A stretch of 64,000 bases of DNA from Lyophyllum atratum (GCA_014905825.1 JACGCN010000055.1:62001-126000), one strand, 5' to 3'; counted from the first letter of the stretch, positions 32,746 through 45,718 are shown. Numbers and translations: made by a program. The notes: a model not told the origin generated them from the letters alone.

Positions 32746-35700
32746 GTGGGTTGTGGCTGTGCAATTGTTGAAACTTAAACTTTAAAAGGAAACCACCACC
32801 ATTGACCACGAGAACCGTCGTCCTATACACGCCTGAGCCTACTCATGGTTCCAAATGCTGCTCTGGACTTGGTGCCTTGCTACTCCACTGTATTAGGCAA
32901 GTATAAGCAGTAAAACTCTCTTGGCCGACCCATTTCTTGAATTGCTGAATAATTTCACAAGAACAAGCGCTGAAGCTTGAAGCCTGACTCAGTGACTCTG
33001 CCACCATTGTACGGCTCATCGTCCTTAACTCACCATATCTGTCTAGCTTATACCTTCGATATTCACAAGCGAAGGGAGGTATGCAGTACTCCGTTGTCTC
33101 CTTGCTCTACGGCGAAAATATGTGATGCGCGGCATGAATACTGATAGGTGTGGATCGACTTGCGCATAGTCAGCCAACCGAGTCAAAATCTTCGACAGCT
33201 CAAGAAAGCTAGACCGTGTCAAAAGTTAGGGTTTTTCCGGACTTCTGTTCGACAAATCCATCTCCAATCCCGATGCGTAACGGGCTTCATGAGTCAGAAA
33301 AGTAGCCGTATCTGGATTTCACACCCCCAGGGAGAGGCTTTGCGAGGTTTTCCGTATACCCAGGGCTGCTGGCGCAGCGCTGCTGTGGTAGACGCAAGTT
33401 TCTCCTCAAGCTATTCTACGATAGCTCGTCTCGATCTAGATTTTTCGTCGGTCCTTCGACTTCTCCGCACTGAGTTAGATCGCCGCCGGTAGCTGTCGCC
33501 TTCCTTCCATTCATTTGATGAGATGCGCTGAGCAACAACTTATAGCCTGCTTGAAGATATGCCACTGGTAACGGAGAGCTCTCGGAATCGGACTGAACTT
33601 TTCTTCGGGCTTGGAGGACCCCGTCAATCGTGGGCGACGCTTGTCGCTCTACATGTACCTTCAACATCCGCAGATCCACGGACTATAGGATGATAGTCAA
33701 GGTCGAAGGCGTCCATGACTGTCTATCCGATTGTGCTACCCTATCATCCCAGTGGTTCCGGAGTGAGTTTTCACAGCGCTCCAGTTTGGGGCAATCCTGA
33801 TGATGGAAGATTGTCAGCAATGGTCCATTTGGGTGACAGCGGGGCGCTTCTTCATAGGGTATTTGCCGATTCACCAACAGACAAAGCGCTTATCGAGCAC
33901 CCCAGCCCCCTCCAAATATGACGCCATGCTACATCTGAGCGCCTACCGCGATGCCATGGGTGCTGTATCGTATGTTTAGCGCTGCAATAATCGACCGGAT
34001 CGGAGGTACCATTGCGAACAAAATGGAAGCAGAGTCAGAAATATTTTTCGAGGCTTTCCGACTCACCCCCAGGCCCGAGATCCGGAGCGCCGAACGTAGG
34101 TAGCAATCCTAAACCCCGTGAAGGGATAATTCATAACGCTTACGCTCAGCCATGACTCGAAAGGCCTTCTAAACTTGAGCGGGGTGAGTTCTTTTGGTCG
34201 AAAAGACTTTCTCAACGCGTCATAAAAGCCTAATGCATGCGTCACAGGACGGAAATGCGGCTTCAGTTTGTACCCGCGGAATACAGCAATCCATGGGCTG
34301 TGTGCCACTACCTCTCCATTGAACATTCGGGTCGGTGAGAAGTTCTAGTCCAAGTCGCACAATCAGGAGGGGGAGAACCCGAAGCATCCGATCTGGACGC
34401 TTTTTTCATACGTTTTCCTCTTTCCGCCTCACTACCGTCATAAGTCATAGAGGTCTAGCCTTTACAGCCACGATCTCTGACTCCTGCTGAAGATAATCGG
34501 CGATTATCGCTTTCGCCGTGTCATCCGAGTACTCGTCGTATTCAGGTGTGTAGCTGCGGTGAGGAATGGAGGCATCACACTACAGCTCGCCGCAGTTTCA
34601 CCCTTTCTGCCTACGTCCAAAATTCCTGAGGAAAAACGCACAATTGGGATACCTGGGACGCGAGTATTTAAACCGAGTCAGCATTTCTTTAATCCTCCAA
34701 TTCCCTCTCGCCGCTCATAGTAACTTGTTCCTTGTTTCGCGTTCACCTCTTCGCGTTTTATTCCATGGCCCGTACGTCTGCTACCACAACGACGCGTCGG
34801 CTGCTAGCTAAAATCCCGGTCTGCAGCATACAGCAACGATCCCAGCTATCTCCATTACCTGGCATGGTACACTATAAGCGTGTCCAGCAATAATTCTTCC
34901 AGGAGCACCTCCAGCACAGGCCCTCCCGGTAAGTGCAGTGATCGTACATGCTCGTACCAGTAAAAATTGAGATGACATACCTAGTCAATTATTTCCTTCG
35001 CGAAAATCCATTGAATGACACTTACGCCGTGGACGATTCTGTATTGCAAGCTCGCAATCCTCGAGCGCCCGCGCCGTCGCCAAACCGTCCAGGTGCTTCG
35101 AACCTTGCAACTCATCAACCCCTCCGTGTCTAACCTAGTTTACATAGGTCTGCCTTCCACTTCCTATGCTGGCCAGGGAGACCGCCGTTCGTTTGATTCC
35201 TTCCAATTCATATGGTATAACATCCTAACAATTTTACATTGACAAAGATTGGAGGTCGGATCTGAACAACATTGCGAAGAAGTATCGTTTAAAATTAGCT
35301 TACGAAGAAAACTGTTACGGGCCACCCCATGACTGTCATTGGGTTGCTACCGCCTGTAGTACGTGTAATTCTTCGTTGGCTTGTTCAACCGTTGATCAGG
35401 ATGGTCAGTTGGTGAAGTCCCATACGGAACTGGCCAATCCCGTGCCAGGGGCGATGCTAGGGAGCTTGCGTCGAAGGTGGCTGTCGAAGCTTTGGAAGCT
35501 CAAGGATATATCGTCTAGCAATCGGGCTACGGAAATAATACCATCCTAATCATTTAACATATTCACATATTCACATCCCTCCTCACGTATATAGCGTACC
35601 ACCACGGATACTGCAGTCATATTTCTCTTCCTTTCTCCTTGCAACGGCTGAGCAGAGCAGGACTGTGATATTTGATAGGCCCATAAAATCAACTGTTCAA

Positions 35701-35820
35701 GGACACTTCTTAGCGCGAAGGGGAACAAGAAGCCTAAGTCCTTGGATACTTCAATCTAGAAGCAAATAAATATAGATAACAGGAGTTCGATAAGAGCGAG
35801 AGTACCTGCAGAAACCGTCG
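32746..35820. other. Gene-poor interval
   Basis: Frames up to about 115 codons only, in unrelated positions. No RNA gene or repeat recognised. Confidence 0.4.
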
Positions 35821-35827
35821 ACTTCGA
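35821..35827. repeat. Target-site duplication of KDZ element (left)
   Basis: ACTTCGA directly precedes the left terminal repeat and matches 51678-51684. An 8-bp reading (GACTTCGA) is possible if the right terminal repeat is one base shorter. Confidence 0.85.
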
Positions 35828-35923
35828 CACTTCAGGCAGCCCCCTAGTCATACCTTGTTAGGTACAATCGTCCCACCAAATAATTGAGCCTAACTAGGGC
35901 AGAATTTGTGGTACCACCCTCCC
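35828..35923 (+). repeat. Left terminal inverted repeat of KDZ element
   Basis: The reverse complement of 51582-51677 matches it along its whole length without gaps. Shared blocks include CACCAAATAATTGAGCCTAA and TGGTACCACCCTCCC. Differences cluster near positions 29-36 and 79-82 of the repeat. Confidence 0.93.
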
Positions 35924-36115
35924 ACTTCTGGGACCTCCCACCAACTGCGTGGGAGCTCCCAAATGTATGGGGCCTCCCACATTTTTGATGCACGGGAGCT
36001 CCCCTTAGGCATCAAATAAATTCACAGGTGTGGGCTCTCCCATTGAGTCACACTATCCATGTCACATCTTATGGGAGCCCCCACCCAGCATTAGGGAGCT
36101 CCCACCTTCTTTTGA
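35924..36115 (+). repeat. Left outer subterminal repeats
   Basis: Several copies of GGGAGCTCCC and variants (GGACCTCCCA, GGGGCCTCCCA, GGGAGCCCCC) spaced by 20-30 bp of other sequence. The core is palindromic. Arrays like this next to the TIR are candidate transposase-binding regions. Confidence 0.8.
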
Positions 36116-36410
36116 TACATGCCTCAACTCTGTTAAATCACTAAAACTTGTTTCGGAATGCATGGGTTGGCTAGAGCTAGGCAGAAAATCATTTCAGGCT
36201 AGCTAATAGATTGGCATGGCTATTTCGCGCACCTACAGTAGTGCCAGCCGAATTTCACCTTCTTTCTACACTTTTACATTCTGTACGTGGCGTGAATATA
36301 GTCTCAAGTCATTGCGACTTGAGAAACTGGACATTGACTCAGCACTAACTATGGCAGCCAGATACAGCAGATGTTGATCCATGGCACAGCACACATGCCC
36401 CCCCCCCCCC

Positions 36411-37045
36411 CTTGTGGGTGCTCCCCTCACAAGAATGGGCCCTCCCACCATGCCTGTGGGCCCTCCCCTCAATGACATGGGCCCTCCCACTCTACCCGTG
36501 GGCCCTCCCTTGTAATGAAATGGGCCCTCCCACCATGCCTGTGGGCCCTCCCCCCAATGACATGGGCCCTCCCACTGTACCCGTGGGCCCTCCCTTGTAA
36601 TGAAATGGGCCCTCCCACAATGCATGTGGGCCCTCCCTTCAATCACATGGGCCCTCCCACTGTACCCGTGGGCCCTCCCTTGCGATGACATGGGCCCTCC
36701 CACCATGCATGAGGGCCCTCCCACTGTACCCGTGGGCCCTCCCACCATGCATGAGGGCCCTCCCACTGTACCCGTGGGCCCTCCCTTGCAATGACATGGG
36801 CCCTCCCACAATGCATGTGGGCCCTCCCTTCAATGATATGGACCCTCCCTTGTAATGAAATGGGCCCTCCCACCATGCCTGTGGGCCCTCCCTTCAGATG
36901 ACATGGGTGCTCCCACAGTACTCATGGGCCCTCCCTTGCAATGATATGGGCCCTCCACCTGTACGTGTGGGCCCTCCCACTATAACTGTGGGAGCTACCA
37001 CTAAATGATTATGGGCCCGCCTCCCCACGACGTAGGAGCTCCCGC
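36411..37045 (+). repeat. Left inner subterminal array (GGGCCCTCCC units)
   Basis: About two dozen copies of TGGGCCCTCCC alternate with short spacers such as ACTGTACCCG, TTGTAATGAAA and ACCATGCCTG. This forms a higher-order pattern with longer units repeated. A poly-C run of about 14 lies immediately to the left. Long frames read from this array are products of the repeat, not genes. Confidence 0.92.
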
Positions 37046-37206
37046 AGTGACACAATTTTACCCAAGTTAAACACTGCAGAGTGCTTATGCTCAGACTTAA
37101 ACTTACTTTCAAGACACTCAATAGCAGCATGCCAAGAAAGGACGATCGATACTTTGGTACAAACAAGATGTAAGGAATAAACTCATGGGCCTGCTCATTC
37201 ACCACC

Positions 37207-40200
37207 CTACTCCGACTGTGAATCCGACTCTGGATGCTCCTCAGGTGGTGGAGGGCGGGACGAACCAGCAGCAGCATTTTTCTGGCCATGTGAGCGTGAA
37301 GGTGCGGGCTTCGGAGGGCGGACAGGACTACGGTCATGATGGAGCTTGCGCTTCTTGGAGGACCTGTCATCAGTACCACCTCGATCTCTTCCACGTCGTG
37401 CGCGGTCCGGAGAGAAGTCACGCCTGCGTGAGGCAGAGCGGGAGCGGGATCGGCCTCGGCGTGAAGGGGAGACAGAGGGGGAACGTGAGTGGCTACGCCG
37501 TGAGTCTGAACGCCCATGGCGTGCATGGGAGGGGGCATGATCTCTGCGCGAGCGGGAGCGGGAACGATCTCTCCGCGAGCGAGAGTTAGAGCGGGAGCGG
37601 GAATGATCTCTCCGCGAGCGAGAGTGAGAGCGATCTCGCCGTGAACGTGGAGGTGGGTGGGTGTCAGGGTGTTCGAAGCCGGATTGATAATGACGTAGAT
37701 CAAGACGGCGAGACTCTACAGCTGGGGTCTCACGTCTTCTGGAGGTCCTTGAATCCGAGGCGCGATTCGACATGTTGGGAGGGCCCGGAACCTCCTGTCC
37801 CTCGTCGTCGGAGCTGATGTTGGTCGGTAACTTGCCTTTGAACTTACGCGTCCCAAGGAGACCGGATCTCTTCTTAGATTTCGACTTTCGCCCGATAGAT
37901 TTTTGGTACTTGGCGGAGTCGGACACGCAAAGGACAGTGCGCCTATTTGTGTTGACCACGAGGGGGACATCAGCCAGCGCAGGATCATCGTCAGCAAGGG
38001 CTTTTTGCTCTAATAAGGTTATCATGAGCATGGAGGGTACGAGCGGACATGGTTAATTTTACTTACCTGCTGACCACTCGACAATCATAATAGCCGACTC
38101 GTCTTCGGAGTCGAGTCGAGCGGTGTTGCTGGCTTTCATGTGATGCTGGGGTATGCCGTTGTCCTTGCTGTGGAGGTCAAAGCCGGGGGCGGGGGCACGA
38201 GCGGATGGTGGCCAGTTGATGATTTGAATTTTCTCCTTGTATGCAAAATCTGCCCATCCGACCCAGGGAACCTTCTGCTGTTTGCAGACCTCGAGGGTAT
38301 GATTGCCACGTGCATGAAGAATCTTCCCTACGGCCACGATCATGTTAGTGTATTAAAAGATATGTTTATCAATGGACGGACCTAGGTCATTGCGTATATA
38401 CATACTAAAGATCCGCCGTTCATGGTCACGGTCCTTTTCCCCGGGATTCTTCGTCCTCGAGACAGCAAACAATTCATCGGTAACCTCAAGTCCTTTCAAT
38501 TTCATATCTGCCACGCTACTTGAGTGTCAGCCCGCGTACACAGCCTATGTGAATATAGTACTTACCGGAACATTGCCTGATAATCGCTCAGCTGACTTGC
38601 GATCGAGGCTTGGTGTTCATTGCGAAGCTGTTCGTATGCTTGAGTTCCACCCCAAGCCATGCTATTTGTGATGCCGTATTCATCCGGCTCGGTATTGACA
38701 ACGAACCCAAAGACATGTACGCCATACACTTCATATGCCTGGGCACTCTGATGTAGACAAAGGGGTTAGACATTGTAGGCGAAGGACATGTAAACCACGT
38801 ACTGATTGAATGAATTTTTGGGCGACTGATGCCATTACCTTCCTGAATTTTCCATCCGCCTTCATGTTGGGTGCATAATCTGCGGTCCGATCTTTGAACC
38901 ACTCGACGATGGACTCCATACATTTGGCCTCACACTCCGGGTCCTCCCAGTCCTCACCAAGAGCATCCTTGAGATGCTTCTCGTATTCGTCAGCCAGTAC
39001 TCTCGCCCATTCCGATGCTTTGGCTAAAGTAGGGGTTAACAATGTGTGACGGAATATATAGTCTAAATACTCACTGCCTTTATCTTTTTTTTGCTTCCAT
39101 GCACCCCGTACCAAGCCTGGAAGGCGTTCCATCTATTCACCTCGTGACGTGGAGTCGGTACCGATTGCCCGACGAGTTGGTAAAGGGATAAGACTGGCTT
39201 CTCGTACTGCCCTGCAATCTCGGCCATCCGACGTTGGTACTCGGCGTGGGCAGTAAAAGCCGCATCCTTAGCGACGTCCGGGATAGGTCCTGGCTTGAAT
39301 GACACGCCGTCCTCACGTCCCTCATCACCCTCAGCTTCCGCACGTTCCTTGCCCTTATTCTTGGGCTGGGGCTTCGACTTCCGTTTCGTTTTCTTCCTCG
39401 AACTCTCACTCTCACCCCCCAATGACTGCTGGGCTGTAGAATCATCGCTGTGGGCACCAGCCTCGGAACCGCGGCGCCTTGAGTGCTCCAATTGCACCTC
39501 GTCTTCCATAGCAGCGTCATCATCCGCATCCAGCTCTGCCTGGGTCGGTTCACGACGATGCTCCGGCACACGTGCCAGGTGCCGCTCTTTCTCGCGTTCG
39601 GTGGTCTCGAAATCCGACCCGGATGGTTCAGATTCAAAGGGGGTAATAGGGCGATGGGGTGGGGAGACGAGGGGGGAAGGAGGGCGAGGGATGTGCGAGG
39701 CTCGGGGTGGTGGGAGTGGAGGGGCTGAATTGGGCAGAGAGTCGAGGGCTGAAGGACGGTGAGGCCGGGCTTGGGGTGGTGCGACTGGACCTGGAGGGAC
39801 GAGCGAACGCCTGAATCCCATACGAGACAGGATGAATGCATCATCGAGATCATCAGGGTCCAACCCCCGTCGTCGAGGGACGGGTTTGGGGCGGCCGGAG
39901 GCATCCGTTGCGCGGTTCTGGACCTTGGGCTTGATTGGCGGAGGTTCCTCTTCGTCTAGTGGAGTTGTTAGTGGGGATCAGCACCATGTCAAGCCGAACG
40001 GACTCACCCTCAGGCTCGGACTCGTTCTCAGGTTCTTCTCCATGCTGTTCCTTCCTTCCAGTTTTGTCTGGCAGAGTTGTTAGTGGGAATCACGCCATCT
40101 TAAGCCGAGCGGACTCACCCTCAGGTTTGACGGGCTGGTCTTCAGGTTCTTCCCCGTGCTCTTCCTCCTCAGGTTCTTCATCCGTGTCTTCTTCTGTTCC

Positions 40201-40404
40201 GGAACCAGGAAGTTCTTGCTCCGGTGCGGCTTTTTCTTCTGGCAGACGGTTTAGTTTTGATCGATACACAAAGCCCGGAAAGGTCGAAGACTTACGCTCA
40301 GGTACAGGAGGTTGTTTCACCCTCTGTCGTTGGGGTGCTTTGCGGCGTGCAGGGAGCGGAATATCTTCTATGTCCTTGGTGTTCGAACGTGTTGCGCGAC
40401 GCAT
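37207..40404 (-). CDS. KDZ-element protein with RS domain, unknown function
   Basis: Multi-exon gene on the minus strand. The ATG at 40404 is a choice; an upstream exon reading CVHRPALMRR is possible. Blocks in order: an acidic/Pro N-terminus (EEPEEEEHGEEPED), DPDDLDDAFILSRMGFRR, a long polar linker, RHEVNRWNAFQAWYGVHGS (weakly HMG-box-like), KASEWARVLADEYEKHLKDA, AYEVYGVHVFGFVVNTEPDE and SMAWGG, DHERRIFSMYIRNDL, VPWVGWADFAYKEKIQIINW. It ends in an Arg-Ser-rich tail of about 120 residues (SRSRRDHSRSRSNSRSRRDR). RS tails are typical of splicing and nuclear-speckle proteins. Introns are about 50 nt. One junction near 39085 needs one more base in an A8 run to keep frame. The family recurs in mushroom genomes; its function is unknown to me. 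Confidence 0.68.
39956..40118 (-). repeat. Tandem exon-intron duplication in the RS-domain gene
   Basis: Introns 39956-40007 and 40068-40118 are near copies (both gtgagtccg..tcggctt and cccactaacaactc before the AG). The exons on their coding-strand 5' sides both end in the same acidic motif (EEPE..PE). The 60-nt exon between them is a duplicated unit of three-base-multiple length. Confidence 0.8.
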
Positions 40405-40667
40405 TAAGGCTGTTCAGTGTGTCAGAATGAAACAAAAAGTGGGGCAAAAAAAGGTGACATACCTGGTCGGTGAACACAATGACCGCGCGTAATCCTAGGC
40501 TCTAAAAATTCATCAGATGGTAGTCAGCACCAACAGGGAGAACTTAGATGAATTCTCCGGGCGAACGATCCGAAAAATCACATTACAAATGGGTGACTAG
40601 ATCTAGATACAGGAAAAAGAAAAAAGCGCAAACGATGGATGACAATTATGTAGCATGTGCTCGCCGG

Positions 40668-42964
40668 TTATTCGGGGGTGCCCAATCGGTGTGGTACGAT
40701 GGGGGCCCTGGCAAAATAGTTGAAAAAAGATTGGGTATAAAAGCGCGTAACAACCCTCTCAACTTCGGCGATCTCAAACTCTCTGTACCCCGTAGACGGC
40801 TTCTCAGGCAAATCCTTCAACGATGGAGGGCAGCCCACCCACGATTTCATGACCTTGACCATGGCCAGGAGGTAAGGTGCCCGTCCCGACAAGTGTACCG
40901 CCGCTAACCCTTCTGCATCCCGGCTGACATGTTCGTCCAGGGTTGAATGCTTGAGAGGAAAGCAGGCACGTATGAGGTCACGACGATCTTGGAGGATGTC
41001 ACGACGATCTTGGAGGGGTGTGTTGACGAGTGTGGAAATGCGGCAGTCCAGTGCGACAAATTCGTAGCGGAAGTTGAGGTCATAGAGCTCCCACAAGATT
41101 TCATGCACCATCCGTAGAGGTAGAGGGTCCGTCGTAAGCAGTTTCTCCCTTTTCCAAGTCGGAACAACAGTTGATGAGTTGACTTCGACACCTGTTTCTG
41201 CGAGAGCATTGCCCAGAATGGAAATGATCTCGTCATGGCGCTTGCGCGCAAGAGTCTCATGGTGAGCAGCATTTTCTCTGTTTCGATCATCCAGAGCGGC
41301 ACCGAAGTTGAGGAGAGTTCGCCACAGAGACACAGAAATTGGGCCTGCATTGGCATTTGGTGCGACGAGGCGGAAGAGGAATGCGGCACGATTCCGCAGC
41401 CAGTTGTGTATGTAACGAGTTCTCCTATCTTCTGACGTGACACCGATGAACAAGCCAGGTTCCGGGAGCACGTATCCCGCATCCGCCGGGGTGGTAGGGT
41501 AGCAGATGTTTGCAGGATCTACGTCAACCACTTCTAGAGCGTCTCGCCAGGCCTCAATAGCCGGCGGCAAAAAAGGGCTGAAGGGCTCGGTGAATTTGTT
41601 ACGTCCGCCTCCCTGTTGGCTGTTGATGCGGTTAACATCTAGTGTAGTCAGTCAGAAGAAGTTCAGTAACAGTATATACAATGACTTACGTCCAAGGTTC
41701 GTCGTGGGTCTACCTCGAAAGGGGCCGGATGATGCTGCGGTGGAAGACGACGACGCTGTTGGAGACGTCGCCATGCGATTAAAATCTAGCGTCTCATAGT
41801 CAGTGAAAGGTGTTCAATAATGAAGTATAAAAGGGCTTACATGGAGGGTTTGACTTGTTCTGCTTCACGAGTCTGCCTCGCGCTGGGCCTGATGATGCAG
41901 GGATAGACGCTGAGGACGAGATTGAAGTTGTGGATGCGAACGGATCGGGAAAGCTTAAGAAAGACCTGGCAAATTGGCCAAAGGCCTTGTACCTGCTCGA
42001 GCTGCTGGCAGGACCGACAAAAAAAGGCTGGAATGGTGGGGTCGCGTCTTCCAAGACTGCCCATGTTGTAGTCTTACGCACGGGGACAACTTCATCGATC
42101 CGAGTCTCAGTGAACGATGCCCAGTCTTTCACAATCCAGACTGGCAACCCAGCGCGAACGAACTCAGGGATGACTGCATGGTCTTGCACATATGCTCCGA
42201 CGGTGCGAGCTACACCTGTAGCCGACGGGTGTTGACCTGTCATGCGGGGGTGGAAGACGTACAAGTAGTCCATGTAGCCCACAAGCTCAAGATAGCATCG
42301 CTGGAGCAACGAAACACAGAACTGAACTTGGCGGAAGCTCATGGGCATTTCGTAGATGCGGTCGATCATGTCCTGCTGCATGTGGCTCATAGTAGCTATG
42401 ATTGGGATTTTTGTTTGGAAGTTAGGATCTGTCCTGTACTTCGTAACTCGTTCGATCATCTGGTCCGCATGATGTCCAAGCGAATGCGCGAAGTCGTCGG
42501 TCAGGAAACCTACGCCACGGAGCATGTTACTGGGTTCGATGACAAAGTCAGTGGTCGTTGGGATCTTCCACATGATATTTAACGGATCGTCAGGATTTGT
42601 GGGCCGGCGAGGTATAGCTGCAAGATGGCATGCTGGGACGATGTAGGGCTGGGGTCCACACAAAGGGTCCTCCATCCCATATCTGAAGTTTTTTCTGAGC
42701 TTCATCTCCCGACTCGTTCCCAAGGGGGGCTCGAATGTGTAGCGAACATTAGGGCTTAACACGATTTGGTGCCCGTCGTTCACGAGAGAGCCGACCATAC
42801 CCTCGAATGGCATCCGAGCTACATTACATGTCAACCTAGTCGCTTTGTTCCACTCAAAAAAAATACATACTGCTTGCGAGACCTTTCTTGTGGGTCAGAA
42901 GTTCAGGATTTGCCAGGAGGTCCCGTCGGGTGGCCTTGTGGATGGAGGAATTCGAGGTCGCCAT
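40668..42964 (-). CDS. KDZ-element accessory protein, unknown function
   Basis: Four exons (42964-42871, 42818-41841, 41785-41690, 41638-40668) join in frame to 712 aa, starting MATSNSSIHKATRRDLLANP. Recognisable blocks: PFEGMVGSLVNDGHQIVLSP, MIERVTKYRTDP, YLELVGYMDYLYVFHPRM, GLPVWIVKDWASFTETRIDE, PPFQPFFVGPASSSSRYKAF. In the last exon: PEPGLFIGVTSEDRRTRYIH, WLRNRAAFLFRLVAP and FYTQSFFNYFARAPIVPHRL. No catalytic motif is evident. I recall similar proteins of unknown function in Agaricomycetes. It is divergent from the transposase gene and adjacent to the RS-domain gene on the same strand, ending about 260 bp before it. A 7-residue repeat (DRRDILQ/DRRDLIR) comes from a 21-bp tandem duplication at 40977-41018. 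Confidence 0.72.
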
Positions 42965-43379
42965 GGTATTGGTGGCGCACGCAGCGGTTTGAAGATATAT
43001 GGATCAACTACGCTAGCATTAACTACCGGAAACAATCTTTAACCACCCGAAGACGTACAAAAATGTATGTGACTGAAGATCTAAGTATACGTGTGCGAGA
43101 CGATACAGGTGAAATAACTGTATGCACGTTAGTACCAGAAAGCACTCCACATTCAGTAGGAAATCACCTACGCGGAGATGTCGAGAAGACGTTAGGGACA
43201 CTGATATAGAAGTGTGTTAATATTGAACGAGCACGAAAGGGAATGCCGTACGTACATGGAAAGTTTGTATAGATGGATGGCAGAGTCACTTGTAAGACCT
43301 TTGGGCGTTGGAGGATATCGAACGAACTATACGGGTGTCAGCATGCAGTGCAGATGTGGTTGGAGATGATGCCGGAGGG

Positions 43380-43547
43380 CTGGAGATGATGCCGAAGAGA
43401 CCACAGGTCGGTGCATCACTTCCCTGTGGTCACCCTTTTAGTTGAGTGGTCCGGTGCAACACGTTATGCACTCAAAGGGTCCTTCAATCACTCCGGTCTC
43501 AGCCCGTCCAGCATGGGTCAAGGCCAAGGGTGACGAAATGATGAAGG
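43380..43547 (+). repeat. Left arm of nested inverted repeat
   Basis: About 168 bp, the reverse complement of 45719-45887 with only a handful of differences. It contains GAAGAGACCACAGGTCGGTG and CACTCCGGTCTCAGCCCGTC. Inside each arm lies a smaller inverted repeat (ACCCTTT..GAGTG / CACTCAAAGGGT). Either it is the TIR of a nested element or an inverted duplication. Confidence 0.9.
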
Positions 43548-43682
43548 AGGGCCAGAGACGAAATATGGGCTTACTTTTGGAACTTTCGGAAGGCCGCCTG
43601 CAGGGTGTGCAGGAAAGGAACTATAGGAATGTTAGTTGTAGCGGGGTGCGGAATAAAGAGGCTACGCACGTGGAGGGATTCA

Positions 43683-44041
43683 GATGTCCGTGAGTTCGAG
43701 ACTGGAACGCGCATTCGGTTAGCAGGCGTTGCAGGCGAGTACGGCGGACATACCAAAAAAGTACGGCCAATGCGGATAGACACGCGACTTCGAGACTGGA
43801 ACACGCATTCGGTCAGCAGGCGTTGCAGGCGAGAACGGCGGACATACCGAAAGTACAGCCAATGCGGATAGACGCGCAACTTCGACACTGGAACACACGG
43901 TCAGTAAGCAGGTGTTGCAGGCAAAAAGGGCGGACATACCGAAGGTGTCAATGCGGATAGGCGAGCGAGTTCGAGACTGTGATTACACGCATTCGGTCAG
44001 CAGGCGTTGCAGGCGAGAATGGTGGACATACCAAAAGTGCG
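43683..44041 (+). repeat. Minisatellite, about four copies of ~93 bp
   Basis: Each copy includes a variant of GCATTCGGTCAGCAGGCGTT followed by GCAGGCGAGAACGGCGGACA and AATGCGGATAGACGCG. Copies start near 43704, 43797, 43890 and 43983 and differ by scattered changes. Confidence 0.85.
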
Positions 44042-45718
44042 GGTGACACGAGACTACAGGCAACCGCGATGGACGGGCGAGTAGGGGCGACGAGCAACCG
44101 AGCGGCCGTAACCGTAGAAGACGGACTCAAAGTCTTGTCCTCTAGGTAAGCGTGTGGGATACAGGAAGACGGACACAAAGTCTAGTCTTCAAGCCACAGG
44201 GAGGGACACACAGTCTATCTCCCAAGAAAAGGAATCCAGGAGGGACACACAGTCTGTCTCCGGAGCTGAGTAGGTGCGTGGGGACCAGTAGGAAGGGAGG
44301 AAGACGGCCAGGTGCCAGGTGGTGGTGGTGGTTGGGGTCTGAAAGCTTAACGAAAAAGTCAGCCAAACGTACCTCAACAATGCAAGCCACAACACCAAGT
44401 GCCGCTCAAAGACAGAAGCGTCCATGAGTGCCCGGAAATGAAGTACGACAACACCCGAAATGGACGCGTCACGAGTGTCCATGAGCGCCCATGAGCGCCT
44501 ACAACTCGTGACCAGGGAAATGCCGGGCAAATGCCGGGAAATGCGAAGTTTGCCTTCACCATCATCACCACCGACAGCGCCTGGGATCGCTCACCTCCGC
44601 AAGAACCTGCGACCGCCTTCGCTTCCCGTGGAACGACGCCCGCGACCCCTTTCGGTACATGCGAAGCAGACTATTGAGTCCCTTCGTATGTTTCCTTTTC
44701 CATTGGATGATGCGAGGCAGACTCTGTGTCCCTTCGTGTCATTCGCCTCATCCAACACAGACTTTGAGTCCGTTGGAGACGAGCATCCCTTCGAATGCCC
44801 GCAGACAGACTGTGCGTCCTCTGCGCTGCGCATTCCGTCGCATCCACGGCCCTTGGCGCTACGACGGCCTTGGGAAATTGAGGGGAGTTGGTGATGTGGC
44901 AGAGACATTGGGCTGTATCTCTGGAACGCGGGTTCCTAGTCCTTAGGTATTTTTTGCACCTTCAAGGCATCGCTTTTCCCTTCATGCTGATACCTGGATG
45001 GCCCCCCACAGTCCCTTCCTCCTCCATCATCGTCGATTTCTTCCCTGTTCACCATTTCGATCCCATCTCGCCAGCCGCTACCCCGATTTCTTCGATTCTT
45101 GGTGTTTTGGATTCGCATCGTTGAACGCTACCCGCCAGTATGCGCGTTTATGGAATTCCGTTCAGCAGCTCCCCCTCAGCAACCGTTTTGCGCGTTTTTA
45201 GCGTTTTGACGATATCTCCGCAACCGCTGGAGCGATTTCCCTCAAACCCAGCTCATTCGATTCGCCTCATCGCCCGCTCTCCGCCAATATGTGGGTCTAT
45301 GGCAATCCGGTCATCCATTAGTGCCCAGTGCCACAGTCAACATTTACGGCTCCTGCCGCGCAGTACCGCTGGACCTTCGTCACTTCCCGCGATTTTGGCG
45401 CTCGTTACCTCGTGTCAGTGGTGTCCCTCCATGCTGCGAACGGCAGCACTATAGTATGTTCCTTTTCTCTATTTTTACCTCGGTTCTCATGCTCATTGCC
45501 TCGCGACCCATAGTCCTCCCAACGACGACTCTCGCTCAACACCGTCCGACTCACCCACCGCCTGGTCGCGTGTCCCCACCCACCTTTTCTTGCACGTAAC
45601 GCACACCCCTTGGTTTTGGTACCGGGGCATGTCGACATGCACAGTTGAGGATAGCCGGAGTCACCCAGCAGCGGCGACGAACCTTCTTCGCGGCGGCACA
45701 GCGCGGTCTCTGTGGGCG

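Noticed and set aside
36266..36876. Open frames of 60-181 codons on both strands (Gly-Gly-Pro and Pro-Trp-Ala-Leu-Pro repeats)
   Set aside because: They arise from translating the GGGCCCTCCC array. The repeat period keeps frames open, with no other coding sign.
43680..44041. CRISPR-like array
   Set aside because: The repeats are long (~93 bp) and contiguous without unique spacers, in a eukaryotic genome. It is a minisatellite.
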